Shown piece after piece: positions 44,265-53,279 of a stretch of DNA of 64,000 nucleotides (positions within the stretch are counted from its first letter, which is position 1; every line of letters begins with the position of its first letter). Made by a program: the position numbers and the translations under genes. The notes under the pieces are model-generated. The model made no database searches. It saw only the letters and a program-made list of their open reading frames with translations, and was not told where the DNA came from. The DNA is taken from positions 59,657-123,656 of the forward strand of contig CAJUTQ010000055.1 of assembly GCA_910589265.1 (NCBI GenBank), in the 5' to 3' direction. Source of the DNA: an uncultured Lachnospiraceae bacterium. GTDB lineage: Bacteria > Bacillota > Clostridia > Lachnospirales > Lachnospiraceae.

Positions 44265-44402
44265 TTAGTAATTGCAATTCTTGCTGTCACTATCTTTGCT
44301 GCTGTCTTTGCTGTTGTCCTTACTGCTGTTGTTAGCCTTATTCTGATTGTTCTGTTTGTTTTGATTTTGCTGGTTGTTTTTGTTTTCAAAATCTTTTGCC
44401 AT
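44265..44402 (-). CDS. Short Asn/Gln/Lys/Ser-rich protein, 45 aa
   Basis: The frame reads MAKDFENKNNQQNQNKQNNQ and continues with Asn, Lys, Ser and Asp repeats to DSKNCNY. GGAGGT lies 10 nt before the ATG at 44402 and a strong terminator follows, so it is a complete short gene despite its size. Low-complexity proteins opening with MAKDF and rich in Asn and Gln recur in Lachnospiraceae, as far as I recall; their role is unknown. A single Cys stands third from the end. An out-of-frame ORF over the same DNA is judged a shadow. Confidence 0.75.
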   Translation of the reverse strand: MAKDFENKNNQQNQNKQNNQNKANNSSKDNSKDSSKDSDSKNCNY

Positions 44403-44722
44403 GATTCATTACCTCCTAGAGATTTTTTGTTACAAGCATATTATTGCTCGATTTAAAAAAAAATATACATATTTCTTATTTTATATCTTGCAATTTTTAC
44501 CACAACATATTATAATATAACTTGTAAAAAGGATTTACCCTTCAAAAATTCTTTTTTACATTTATAACCCCTTATTAATTATTTATACTCCCCTCATCGT
44601 GTCCCGGTAGTTCCCCTACCGGGACATATGTTATTTATTCTATTATAAAGCATATCCAAATATTGGTTTCCTTATCCTAAAGCAAAAAAAAACAATTTTT
44701 GGACATGCCTCTCCTTAAATGA
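44403..44722. other. AT-rich gap with one strong hairpin
   Basis: The gap between the short-protein gene and the IS1182 element has no gene that I can support. At 44601-44625, GTCCCGGTAG and CTACCGGGAC form a perfect 10-bp stem with a 5-nt loop but without a T-run on either strand. It may be the old terminator of the O-antigen-ligase-like gene, now cut off by the IS insertion. Confidence 0.5.
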
Positions 44723-46202
44723 GGGTGTCGCAAAATCATCAAATTATATGATAGAGGGATGCCCTCGCTCTATATATGCAAGTATCCAGAAAGAATCTTT
44801 TGTTTTGCTGATTCTTTCTGGATTTTTTTGCATACCTTAATAAGGCTTCTGTTTTGGAGAGCCGTTATGCGGTTTCTTTTACTGGGAACAGATGCTTTCC
44901 TGTCCGTTCATTCTGGATTTTTGCGTACAGCTTATTGAGATTATATCCCATGTTTTCACGTTTGCTGATATCCCGCTTGAAACTTCGCTTTTTCCATTTT
45001 TCATAAGTCTGTGGTTTTATGTATGGTTTCTGATTGGCACTCCTCAGATACGTATATGCTTCTTCACTTTCATACCCGGAATCAGCTGTTACACTTGGAT
45101 GACGCAAGCCCAGCTTCTCTTTCATTGTCTTTAAAAAAGGAACCAATGTCCAGACATCCTTCCAGTCCTGAAAAATATCTGCTGCCACGATATATTCACT
45201 GTCCACTGCAATCTGTACATTATACCCCGGTTTTAACTGCGCATTTCTCATATGATCATCTTTCATGTGCATAAAAGTTGCATCAGGATCGGTTTTACAA
45301 TAATTATTTCTCCCCTGAAAGCTTGCCGTATGCCAGTCATAAATGGTCTGACGTTCAAGAAATCTGCGGAAAAGCTCTAAATACCGTTGATTTCTGCTTT
45401 TTCGTTTTCCACGTCCATGGACAAAAACAGTGTTGTCTGTCCGGCAGCGTCCTTCTAAAAACAGGACTATTTTCTGTAAATCCTGCGTCCTTGTTTCTGG
45501 AACAGTCGAAAAGTCCTGCAGGTATTCCCTGTTTAGAAGCTGTATGGACTCCTGTATCTTCTGGAACATTTTTTCTTCCCATTTCCCCACAGACTTTTTC
45601 CAGACAAAGGTATATTTGTTCCCACAGGCTTCTAGCTTTGTCCCGTCAATAAATACGGTTTCCTTTGACAGTTCCCCTGCATCTTCCAATCGTCTTACCA
45701 TCTGGTAAAAAAGATCTTCACAGGCATCTGCAAGGAAGCCGGTACGAAAACGGGCGACCGTGCTGTGATCAGGAGCTTTCTGCCCTGAAAGCAGCCACAT
45801 AAAGTTGATGTCCCGTTTACAGGCAGTTTCGATTTTTCTCGAAGAATAAATGTTTTGAGAATAAGCATAGGCTAGAATCTTGAACATGGTCTTTGGGTCA
45901 ACTGCTGGATTTCTGCCTTTGGCAGAGTAAGCCTGATACAGTAAACTGTAATCCAGATCCTCCAATTCGTGGCTCAGCAGTCGAACAGAATCATCATCAG
46001 GAATCAAACCTTCTAAATTTAATGGCAAAACCAGTTGATAAGGTTCGCCGAATTTGGTATAATTTTTATGGTATTTTGAATTACTGGTCATAATTAATTA
46101 TACCATCAATTGCGGACTCTTCGGAGTCCGTTTTCTGTTTTTGGGGTATAAAAACGGAGCTGCTGCTCCAGTAGATTATTCATCTACTTTTGCAACAGCC
46201 CC
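44723..46202 (-). mobile_element. IS1182-family insertion sequence, internally deleted
   Basis: Imperfect terminal inverted repeats (GGGTGTCGCAAAA at the left; GGGGCTGTTGCAAAA read inward from the right) enclose a single transposase gene. At 1,480 bp it is shorter than usual for this family because the transposase lacks a C-terminal block. It lies 4 nt beyond the stop codon of the O-antigen-ligase-like gene. Confidence 0.8.
44865..46091 (-). CDS. IS1182-family transposase with an internal deletion
   Basis: The first 380 or so residues are a normal IS1182 DDE transposase: MTSNSKYHKNYTKFGEPYQL, the N-terminal DUF772-type region, the first Asp in FIDGTKLEA, and the second Asp in TADSGYES. After RENMGYN the protein jumps to LNKLYAKIQNERTGKHLF, which is the usual C-terminal end of the family. 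The Cys-rich segment and the block with the catalytic Glu (about 100 or more residues in relatives) are missing, though the frame is kept. The 408-residue protein is therefore probably inactive but may still bind the terminal repeats. Confidence 0.85.
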   Translation of the reverse strand: MTSNSKYHKNYTKFGEPYQLVLPLNLEGLIPDDDSVRLLSHELEDLDYSLLYQAYSAKGRNPAVDPKTMFKILAYAYSQNIYSSRKIETACKRDINFMWLLSGQKAPDHSTVARFRTGFLADACEDLFYQMVRRLEDAGELSKETVFIDGTKLEACGNKYTFVWKKSVGKWEEKMFQKIQESIQLLNREYLQDFSTVPETRTQDLQKIVLFLEGRCRTDNTVFVHGRGKRKSRNQRYLELFRRFLERQTIYDWHTASFQGRNNYCKTDPDATFMHMKDDHMRNAQLKPGYNVQIAVDSEYIVAADIFQDWKDVWTLVPFLKTMKEKLGLRHPSVTADSGYESEEAYTYLRSANQKPYIKPQTYEKWKKRSFKRDISKRENMGYNLNKLYAKIQNERTGKHLFPVKETA

Positions 46203-46206
46203 TTCT

Positions 46207-47775
46207 TCATTCTTTTCTTAAAATCCCCTCTCCCATTCCAATAAATAAGAATATAAAGGGCGTACACACTACTTGCTGATAGCAGAAAAAATTATGTCCC
46301 ATATAACCTAAAATGCAAGCGGTCAAAGCTACTAAAAAAGGTTCTTTATAAGCTTTCTTTGCAAATCTTGCAGCCCCTGATATAAAAATTCCTCCATAGG
46401 CTATAAGTCCTACAATACCAAAGAAAATGAGCGCCGTAAACCACTCGTTGTGGGCATTTGTAAGCACATCATTTCCCCACTGGGCCCATAAAACTTCATG
46501 GTTAAAATCCAATGCAGCAGGTGCATAACAGTCTGGCCCCACACCAAACATTTTATTAAACAAAGGGAACTGCAAAAATAAATCTGCTGTAAACATCCAT
46601 GTAAATCCCCTGGCATTTCCCCAATATTTATCAAAGTTTAAGTAACCCACTCCCTTTAAGCTCTCCAAAGAACCTGTCGTAACAAAATAAATGAGTATTA
46701 TAGATATAGGAAGGCTAGCCACCAATACCCACAAAAAAGCTTTTCGCACTTTTTGATATTTTTGAATTTCCCATCCTCCCCCTTTGTCTGCCTTACACAC
46801 AAAATAATAGAAAACTCCTATCAAAACCAAAGGGATCATCATGAAAGGACTTTGAGATGCAAAAATAGAAAGGGGTTCCAATTCTACTGTCCTTTCTGAA
46901 AAAATTATTTGGAGAATTCCTATACACCGAAAGGTAAGAAGACCCATGAGAAGAATTTCTAAAAATCTCTTAAAATATGTATTAGAAGAAAATGAAAACC
47001 AAAAAAAGACAAATAAAATAAGTAAAAACCCTATAAAGGCACTATCACTATTTTGTGTTACCATTGTGGCAAATCCGATTACTGTAAACCATCCTCCAAA
47101 AATTCTTTCCCAAGTTTTCTCTCCGTTCCAATAAAAATATAGCCCAATAGAAAATACGGTACATAAATAGCTGGAATACCACGTGGCTTGCCCAATCGTT
47201 GATAAAAATAAAGGATAATAAAAGCTATCTAGCTGTAAGTACAGTTCTAATGGATCCAGTAAAAATCGATGCATTACCCCAAGGAGGAATACAATGGAAG
47301 CTACCCCGCTTCCTGCAACAAGTATGATTTTATTTTTCACCCAAAAACGAGACACTAAAAAATAGATGAGTACAAAAAACATCTGTGTTACCAATCCAAC
47401 ATACCATCCCCCATATCCCCATAATGCCGTTTCTTTATAGTCGGAAAATAAATAAGATATCCACACTGTCCCTCCATAGGCCAAAACGAACCAATCAATA
47501 ACAGAAGGTCTTCTTTTTTCTGTATGGCTCTTTCGTCCTATAATAAGGCTTAAAATCCAGAGTGCTGCAAAAATTCCTAAACATCCCGTGGAAACATATC
47601 GAAAAAATAAATACTTTGCCTCTCCCATATTGTAATACTTATTCTGATAATAGAAGGGAAAAATGCAAAGTATAAGAAAAATAAACACCATTGCGTCTAA
47701 CTGAAGAATTTTTATTAACGAATTCGTCACTTCTAAGAGAATATTTTTTTGTTTCTTTTTTTTATTTTTGCTCAT
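46207..47775 (-). CDS. O-antigen ligase/polymerase-like membrane protein
   Basis: A 522-residue polytopic protein with about 12 helices and a large outer loop near the C-terminus. That loop holds GVGPDCYAPAALD and TNAHNEWF, the pattern of the O-antigen ligase (Wzy_C/WaaL-like) superfamily, which joins polyprenyl-linked glycans. In a Gram-positive organism it would polymerise or attach a surface polysaccharide. It begins with a Lys-rich tail and follows the DUF1700-like gene by 26 nt. The IS1182 insertion begins 4 nt after its stop codon, so its original terminator has been displaced. Confidence 0.82.
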   Translation of the reverse strand: MSKNKKKKQKNILLEVTNSLIKILQLDAMVFIFLILCIFPFYYQNKYYNMGEAKYLFFRYVSTGCLGIFAALWILSLIIGRKSHTEKRRPSVIDWFVLAYGGTVWISYLFSDYKETALWGYGGWYVGLVTQMFFVLIYFLVSRFWVKNKIILVAGSGVASIVFLLGVMHRFLLDPLELYLQLDSFYYPLFLSTIGQATWYSSYLCTVFSIGLYFYWNGEKTWERIFGGWFTVIGFATMVTQNSDSAFIGFLLILFVFFWFSFSSNTYFKRFLEILLMGLLTFRCIGILQIIFSERTVELEPLSIFASQSPFMMIPLVLIGVFYYFVCKADKGGGWEIQKYQKVRKAFLWVLVASLPISIILIYFVTTGSLESLKGVGYLNFDKYWGNARGFTWMFTADLFLQFPLFNKMFGVGPDCYAPAALDFNHEVLWAQWGNDVLTNAHNEWFTALIFFGIVGLIAYGGIFISGAARFAKKAYKEPFLVALTACILGYMGHNFFCYQQVVCTPFIFLFIGMGEGILRKE

Positions 47776-47801
47776 TTACTTATCTCCATCTATTCATTTT
47801 G

Positions 47802-48236
47802 TTAATTCATCATACGTCTCACAATAGCTAAAACAAGAGCAGTGCCAATAAGAATTGACAAAAGGGGCAGTAAAAATGATAGGACGATTCCAAAAAGGCA
47901 TATAATTCCAATAACCACTACGGCAAAAATAAATTTAGCTTTCCATCCAGTAATAAAAACCATATTCCTTTTAGCTTCTCTTTCTAAATCTTCCTGCTCA
48001 TATTCTTCATAACAGCTCCTGGCTACACCATTGGATTCTGAATGCATATCAATAATCGTCTTTGCTATTAATCTGGGATTCCCAAGCTCCTCCAATACCT
48101 CTTCCTCCTTTCTTCCCTTTCGTATCTCAATAATAATATAATCTTCATAATAATTTAAATTTTCCATTAATACCCTTTGGCTCACCTCTCCAGTCAAAGC
48201 ATTTTTTAAACCATCCATAAATTCTTCTTTTCTCAT
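47802..48236 (-). CDS. DUF1700/HAAS-type membrane protein
   Basis: A 144-residue protein with an N-terminal helical HAAS-like domain (MRKEEFMDGLKNAL, NYYEDYI, EEVLEELGNPRLIAKTI) and two C-terminal membrane helices (about 90-142). Members of this family often accompany PadR-type regulators and envelope functions. No PadR gene is adjacent here. It is the first gene of a pair with the O-antigen-ligase-like gene. Confidence 0.8.
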   Translation of the reverse strand: MRKEEFMDGLKNALTGEVSQRVLMENLNYYEDYIIIEIRKGRKEEEVLEELGNPRLIAKTIIDMHSESNGVARSCYEEYEQEDLEREAKRNMVFITGWKAKFIFAVVVIGIICLFGIVLSFLLPLLSILIGTALVLAIVRRMMN

Positions 48237-48335
48237 AGAAAACCTCCATTCTTGCCTGGCTGCAAAAAGGTCTGATTATTTTTAAAGATATTTTTTGCAC
48301 GGTTCTATCATATCATGCTTTTTTAAAATGGAAAA

Positions 48336-48369
48336 GGGGATGTTACAAAACAATTCTTTGTAACACCCC
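48336..48369 (-). terminator. Intrinsic terminator of the two-component system
   Basis: GGGTGTTACAAA and TTTGTAACATCCC pair on the minus strand with one bulge, followed by CTTTTCC, a few bases after the histidine-kinase stop codon. Confidence 0.8.
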
Positions 48370-48375
48370 AGATTT

Positions 48376-50652
48376 CTACCAGATAAGTACTACCTTAAAT
48401 AAATCTCCGTCAATATCTATATCCATCTTCCCATTTTGAAGTTCTACCAAACTTTTTGCTATAGCCAGGCCAAGCCCTGAGCCTTCTGTATTTCTCGACT
48501 TATCCCCTCTAATAAATCTTTCTGTCAATTCCTGGGGATTTATATCCAATTCGCTGCTGGAAATATTTTTAATTTCTATATAAATACCCTGTTCTAAAGC
48601 GCTTCCTTGTATATATACTCTTGTTCCTTTCATAGCATATTTAGCAATATTACCAAAAAGATTCTCGAAAATCCGATAGGTTTTCTGACTGTCCAAAGGC
48701 AGTATAATCTTTTTGTCTGGCAGTTTCCACTTTAGTTGGAGTTCCCTTTCCTTTAAGCTATCTTCCAACTCTAGACTGACCTGCCTTACTAAATTCATAA
48801 CATCCAGATCCTGAATGTCCAAATTTATATTTTTGCTGGATGCTTTGCTCACTTCAAATAAGTCTTCAATGAGTACTTTTAGCCTTAATGACTTTCTCTC
48901 TAATATATCAATGTACTCTTTTCTTTGCTCTTCTGTAATATTTTCTTCCTTAAGTAAATCAATATAGGTGACAATTGCCGTCAAAGGGGTTTTTAAATCA
49001 TGGGATACATTTGTTATTAACTCGGTTTTCATCCTTTGGCTTTTTACCTCATCGTCCACAGCCTTTTTAAACCCAACCTGAATCTTCCTCAACTCATCTT
49101 TAAAAGGCTCAAAAACTCCAAAGTCTTTCTCAATGAATGTATCCAATTTTCCCTCGGCGATCTCACTGGTAGCTTTCAACAGATGATCGTACTGATATTT
49201 TAAATCCATGAAATATTTTTTTAAAAAGAGCAAAAGTAGAAAAGAATATACAATAAGCGCTGCAATACCTGCAAACCAAAAGCAACAGATAACCGTTAGA
49301 ATTAAAAAATTTGCAATAATAATTCTCCATAAAATTCCATTTGTCTCTTTGCTTAAATCAATACTTGTCAAATCTCTATAACTTTTTTTCCCATAATTTT
49401 TCATCGCATCTATTACTTTATATAGAATGCTCCTTTTCCTGATAAAATCCAAGAGTCCCCTATCTCTTATTTGTACAAAAGAGCTTATAATATAAAACCA
49501 TAATGTAAAAAGAAGAAATAGACAGATAAAATTGAAAAGTCCTACAAAAAAATAAGCAGTAAATTCATCTGTTCCAAAAAAACCTTCTAAAGCTTGGTAA
49601 TAATATCCTTTATTTGTATTTATAATTAAATTTAAGATAATATCATAGACGCTTACTAGGAACATATACGCTGCAAAAAGACTTATTTCCAAAGGCAGTC
49701 TACATATTTTTCTTTTATATAATGTAAAAGAAGCATACTTGGGAAGTAAAAAGGCCATAAAAGCTGCCACCACCAGACAGATAAAATAAACATTGATAGC
49801 TCCTGACTGTATGTATGCGGTTCTCAAACTCCTCTGATTCATTGCCTCCATATTCCAATAATAATACTCTCTGTCTGGCCCTGCCCCTTCAATGGATTTC
49901 CACTGCTTTTCTGTTATTCCATATACAAAAGCTACGTTTCTTGGCAAGTTTACTTCTATTTCAATGTTTCTTTCTGACTCCCCCTCCTCACCATGTACAG
50001 TCAAATGCCTCTTGTAACTTCCCATTACGCTTTCTCTGGAAATTCCTTGTACAATTTTTAATAATGTATCTGCATCGTTCCAGCGCACAGACAAGTTAGA
50101 AATCAATCCATTCTCATCATATTCCATAGCAACATAATAAATATAATCCTCCAGTGCTGTATTTTTTTCTTCCTTTTCGGAAAGTATGACAGCTTCCAGC
50201 TTACCATCAGAATTTTTTGTTACTTTTCCATTTTCTTTATCAATAATGCAATAATCCATTTGCTGAAACAAATTTTTATATCCATCTGTTTCCTTTAAAT
50301 CTTCATTTAAAATATTCTTCTCAGTTTCGATATATTGAATGGCTTCCTCCCGATTACCTTCAAAATCAGAGGACGTATTATCCTTATCTGCTGTTTTCTC
50401 CACTATATTGAAATAGATTTGATCATAGGTAAGATTCTTTCCCTCCCTTGCCTCTGCAAGCTCCTTATACAGCATATAATTACTTTTAAAAAGCGACCGA
50501 ATAAAATCCGAGTCTTCTAATGGACTTTCATAAAATTCGAAAGCCCGATTTCTAAAATTTGGATAAAGCACCATAAAACCCAGGGTAACCAATGAAAGAA
50601 GAAACCCTGCAATCATAAAACTTTTTTTATTGTTTCTCAATTTTATATCCAA
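48376..50652 (-). CDS. Sensor histidine kinase with a large extracytoplasmic domain and multiple membrane helices
   Basis: A 758-residue kinase. The first helix (about 12-30) is followed by an extracytoplasmic domain of about 250 residues, then five or six more helices (about 290-480). A linker holds the HisKA domain with His551 in VSHDLKTPLTAIV, and the HATPase region has NLFGNIAKYAM (N box), the RFIRGDKSRNTEGSGLGLAI (F/G1/G2) block. Multiple helices after the sensor domain are unusual for a classical EnvZ-type kinase and resemble sensor kinases linked to envelope stress. Its start overlaps the response-regulator gene by 26 nt. Confidence 0.9.
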   Translation of the reverse strand: MDIKLRNNKKSFMIAGFLLSLVTLGFMVLYPNFRNRAFEFYESPLEDSDFIRSLFKSNYMLYKELAEAREGKNLTYDQIYFNIVEKTADKDNTSSDFEGNREEAIQYIETEKNILNEDLKETDGYKNLFQQMDYCIIDKENGKVTKNSDGKLEAVILSEKEEKNTALEDYIYYVAMEYDENGLISNLSVRWNDADTLLKIVQGISRESVMGSYKRHLTVHGEEGESERNIEIEVNLPRNVAFVYGITEKQWKSIEGAGPDREYYYWNMEAMNQRSLRTAYIQSGAINVYFICLVVAAFMAFLLPKYASFTLYKRKICRLPLEISLFAAYMFLVSVYDIILNLIINTNKGYYYQALEGFFGTDEFTAYFFVGLFNFICLFLLFTLWFYIISSFVQIRDRGLLDFIRKRSILYKVIDAMKNYGKKSYRDLTSIDLSKETNGILWRIIIANFLILTVICCFWFAGIAALIVYSFLLLLFLKKYFMDLKYQYDHLLKATSEIAEGKLDTFIEKDFGVFEPFKDELRKIQVGFKKAVDDEVKSQRMKTELITNVSHDLKTPLTAIVTYIDLLKEENITEEQRKEYIDILERKSLRLKVLIEDLFEVSKASSKNINLDIQDLDVMNLVRQVSLELEDSLKERELQLKWKLPDKKIILPLDSQKTYRIFENLFGNIAKYAMKGTRVYIQGSALEQGIYIEIKNISSSELDINPQELTERFIRGDKSRNTEGSGLGLAIAKSLVELQNGKMDIDIDGDLFKVVLIW

Positions 50653-51328
50653 CCCCCCACACCACCTTTAGATATTTTGGATCCTTTGGATTAATTTCAA
50701 TTTTTTCTCTTATTTTTCTCACATGTACCATAATAGTATCTGTATTAATTGCCTTTTCATTCCAAATCCTTTCATATATTTCTTCTGCGGAAAATACTCT
50801 TCCTGGATTTTTCATGAGAAGCTGGAGTATTTTGAATTCCATTGGGGTCATTTTTACTGGCTTTCCATCTACACTAACTTCTACAGTATCTTCATTTAAC
50901 TCCAGTCCCCCAATAACATGAATTTTCTCATCTGGCTTCTCGTCGATTGCCGCAAGATATTTATTATACCTGCGAAGATGGGAGTTAATACGGGCTAAAA
51001 GCTCTAAAGTAGTAAATGGCTTTGTCACATAATCATCCGCTCCCATATTTAATCCCAGAATCTTATCTACTTCCTCAGATTTAGCCGACAGCATAATGAC
51101 AGGAAAATCATATATTTCTCTTATTTTCATCATCATCGTGATCCCATCCATGACGGGCATCATAATATCCACAATAGCAAGATGTACCTTTTCCCTTTTT
51201 ACAATATCCAATCCTTCCTTTCCATTAGAAGCCTTAAGTACTTCATATCCTTGATTCTTTAAACATATTTCTATCCCATCCCTAATTTCCTTGTCATCCT
51301 CTACAATTAAAATACGGTTCTTTTCCAT
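50627..51328 (-). CDS. OmpR/PhoB-family response regulator
   Basis: A 233-residue two-domain regulator. The receiver domain has the acidic pair DD (11-12), phosphoacceptor Asp54 in AIVDIMMP, and Lys in MLSAKSEEVD. The C-terminal winged-helix DNA-binding domain ends YLKVVWGVGYKIEK. The gene precedes and overlaps the kinase gene, so both come from one transcript. Target genes are unknown; no nearby ABC bacitracin-type operon is present. Confidence 0.94.
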   Translation of the reverse strand: MEKNRILIVEDDKEIRDGIEICLKNQGYEVLKASNGKEGLDIVKREKVHLAIVDIMMPVMDGITMMMKIREIYDFPVIMLSAKSEEVDKILGLNMGADDYVTKPFTTLELLARINSHLRRYNKYLAAIDEKPDEKIHVIGGLELNEDTVEVSVDGKPVKMTPMEFKILQLLMKNPGRVFSAEEIYERIWNEKAINTDTIMVHVRKIREKIEINPKDPKYLKVVWGVGYKIEKQ

Positions 51329-51641
51329 TGGTTCATTCCTCCTGCTTTTGTAAATATTTAATTATAGAGAATTATACCCTTTGTTCTGTTCATTGTATAC
51401 AAAATCATGGAGCTTCTTTTCTCTCAAAAGCAATAATGCCCTTCCTCACCTGCCTTTCCCTCTATTATTTCTTTTCCCATTATAGTAAACAAAAACAAAA
51501 AACAGTCATGGAAAAACCAAAAAAAATTCTTAATAAAGTCTTTTCCTTTTATAAATTGTCCATCTCTAACCTTTTTTTTCTACTTGCATATACTATATAG
51601 AAGCGCCGCAAATTTGATTTGCTTTGGAACGGAGGATGTAC
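51329..51641. other. Divergent intergenic region
   Basis: It separates the response-regulator gene (minus) from a membrane protein gene (plus). A TATAAT-like -10 for the regulator lies near 51370-51376 on the minus strand. A plus-strand ORF covers most of it but has no ribosome site or familiar content. Confidence 0.4.
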
Positions 51642-52118
51642 ATGAAAAACAATTCCAAGTACTGTTACACAATTATTGTCATTGGTCTAATTCTTACTTT
51701 TATTATTTATTCTTTATTGGCCAATGGAATTATGAGTACTGTTTATTTTCCCTTTTTCTTTTTGTTTATGATTGCTGTGGGGGTTATTAGCCTTCTGTCT
51801 CTCTTAAAAGCAAATATGCTGACAGATAAATCTAGAGCATTTCGAGAAGCTTATAATTGCTGTGGAAATATATCGGCCATTGGAGGCGCTGGCATTATTA
51901 TGATCTCTTTCTTCACTTCCCTACTAGAAAATACTTCTGGGAATATATTATTTTGTATTGGGGTAGCCTTATGCTTCTTCTTCCTTACCTTTTTATGCGG
52001 CGGTATTTGCTGCTTCCTATATTTATATAATCGCTGTCAGGAAGATTATTTATATCAGGGCAATTACTTGTATCAAAATGCCCCTTGTAATACAAGAGAC
52101 TGCGGAGTATCCAAATGA
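51642..52118 (+). CDS. Hypothetical membrane protein with four helices, 158 aa
   Basis: Not recognised. Four hydrophobic segments (about 9-30, 34-55, 76-98 and 104-128) are followed by a polar Cys- and Tyr-rich tail with the near-repeat YLYQGNYLYQ. The ATG at 51642 has GGAGG 6 nt upstream and is preferred to TTG or ATG codons up to six codons earlier. It ends with its own terminator. No partner gene is adjacent. Confidence 0.68.
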   Translation: MKNNSKYCYTIIVIGLILTFIIYSLLANGIMSTVYFPFFFLFMIAVGVISLLSLLKANMLTDKSRAFREAYNCCGNISAIGGAGIIMISFFTSLLENTSGNILFCIGVALCFFFLTFLCGGICCFLYLYNRCQEDYLYQGNYLYQNAPCNTRDCGVSK

Positions 52119-52156
52119 ACTTCAATACTTCTAAAAAAGTCTCCCCCTTTCGTAAA

Positions 52157-52216
52157 AGCCGGAAAAAAAATTTCCTATATTTTTCCTTTTTTTCCGGCTA
52201 AAATTATATTTTTTTC
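52157..52216 (+). terminator. Intrinsic terminator after the four-helix protein
   Basis: AGCCGGAAAAAAAA and TTTTTTTCCGGCT form a long stem, followed by an AT-rich stretch ending in a T-run. Confidence 0.7.
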
Positions 52217-52258
52217 ATGGGAAAAGTAGTAATTTTTCTCATTTCATATACTTCCCTC

Positions 52259-52287
52259 TTGACAACTTTGGAAAATACTTGTACAAT
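52259..52287 (+). promoter_or_regulatory. Promoter of tRNA-Arg(ACG)
   Basis: TTGACA, a 17-nt spacer and TACAAT lie 30 nt before the tRNA. This fits a stable-RNA promoter. Confidence 0.82.
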
Positions 52288-52317
52288 AGAGCATGTTATA
52301 AGGTATATTTTTGTTTT

Positions 52318-52391
52318 GTGCGTTTAGCTCAGCTGGATAGAGCGTTTGGCTACGGACCAAAAGGTCGGGGGTTCGAATCCTCTAACGCACG
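52318..52391 (+). tRNA. tRNA-Arg (anticodon ACG)
   Basis: The acceptor arms GTGCGTT/AACGCAC pair fully; the anticodon loop CTACGGA sits in a TTGG/CCAA stem. It is a single-gene transcript with its own promoter and terminator. Confidence 0.95.
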
Positions 52392-52393
52392 TT

Positions 52394-52426
52394 AAAATCC
52401 CCAGAAGGAATTTCTGGGGATTTTTA
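52394..52426 (+). terminator. Intrinsic terminator of tRNA-Arg
   Basis: AAAATCCCCAGAA and TTCTGGGGATTTT form a 13-bp stem followed by T residues. Confidence 0.92.
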
Positions 52427-52556
52427 TGTGCAAGGGCACACACTGGGAAATTCGTTAGTTACGCAACATACATCCCACACGACGAGTAAGGAAAGATAAA
52501 TTATCCCTACTCCAGTAACACCTTGACAAAAATTTAAAAAGAAGCTTGGATTATTC

Positions 52557-53279
52557 CTATAATACTTTGGACAAAAAGTCTCTAAGCCTTTGATCTTTTG
52601 GGCTTTCAAAAAACTCCTTTGGTTCGTTTGTTTCTTTTACTTGTCCTTCATCCATAAAAAGTATACGGGTGGCAACCTCCCTGGCAAATCCCATTTCATG
52701 GGTAACTACGGCCATTGTCATTCCCTCCGCCGCCAGTTCTTTCATTAATTCTAAAACTTCCCCTACCATTTCTGGGTCAAGAGCTGATGTAGGTTCATCA
52801 AAGAGCATAACATCAGGATTCATAGCAAGAGACCTGGCAATGGCTATTCTTTGTTTTTGTCCTCCTGAGAGCTGTCCTGGATAAGCTTTGGCTTTATCTG
52901 GAAGTCCTACCCTTTTTAACAATATCCCTGCCTTTTCTTCTGCTTCTTCTTTACTCATTCCCAATAACTTCCTGGGAGCCAGAGTAATATTTTCTGTAAC
53001 AGACAAATGGGGGAATAAATTAAATTGTTGAAATACCATGCCCATTTTCTGCCTCAGTTTATTAATATCTCCCAAAGATGCTGTAATATCCTTTCCTTCA
53101 AACCATATTGTTCCGCTGCTTGGGACTTCCAGCAAGTTTAAACATCTTAAAAATGTGGATTTCCCAGATCCTGAAGGCCCAATAATAACTACCTTTTCCC
53201 CTTTTTTTATATGTTCGTTTATTCCCTTTAACACAAGATGGCGGCCAAATTGTTTTGTTAAGTCTTTTGTTCTAATCAC
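52557..53279 (-). CDS. Polar amino-acid ABC transporter ATP-binding protein
   Basis: A 240-residue GlnQ/HisP-type ATPase for polar amino-acid uptake. Motifs are Walker A GPSGSGKST, Q-loop MVFQQFNLFPH, signature LSGGQKQR, Walker B VMLFDEPTSALD, and switch His in VVTHEMGF. The start is probably the GTG at 53279 (reading MIRTKDLTKQFG), placed 10 nt after AAGGAGG; an ATG at 53300 would make the ribosome site part of the coding region. It overlaps the permease end by 8 nt and is the last gene of the importer operon. Confidence 0.93.
   Translation of the reverse strand: MIRTKDLTKQFGRHLVLKGINEHIKKGEKVVIIGPSGSGKSTFLRCLNLLEVPSSGTIWFEGKDITASLGDINKLRQKMGMVFQQFNLFPHLSVTENITLAPRKLLGMSKEEAEEKAGILLKRVGLPDKAKAYPGQLSGGQKQRIAIARSLAMNPDVMLFDEPTSALDPEMVGEVLELMKELAAEGMTMAVVTHEMGFAREVATRILFMDEGQVKETNEPKEFFESPKDQRLRDFLSKVL

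Noticed and set aside
44195..44389. Minus-strand Thr/Arg-rich ORF of 64 codons
   Set aside because: It is the shifted-frame shadow of the Asn/Gln-rich 45-residue gene and runs through that gene's terminator.
45355..45582. ORFs antisense or out of frame within the IS1182 transposase
   Set aside because: They are shadows of the transposase without independent signals.
49815..50099. Plus-strand ORF inside the histidine kinase gene
   Set aside because: Antisense shadow without ribosome site or family match.
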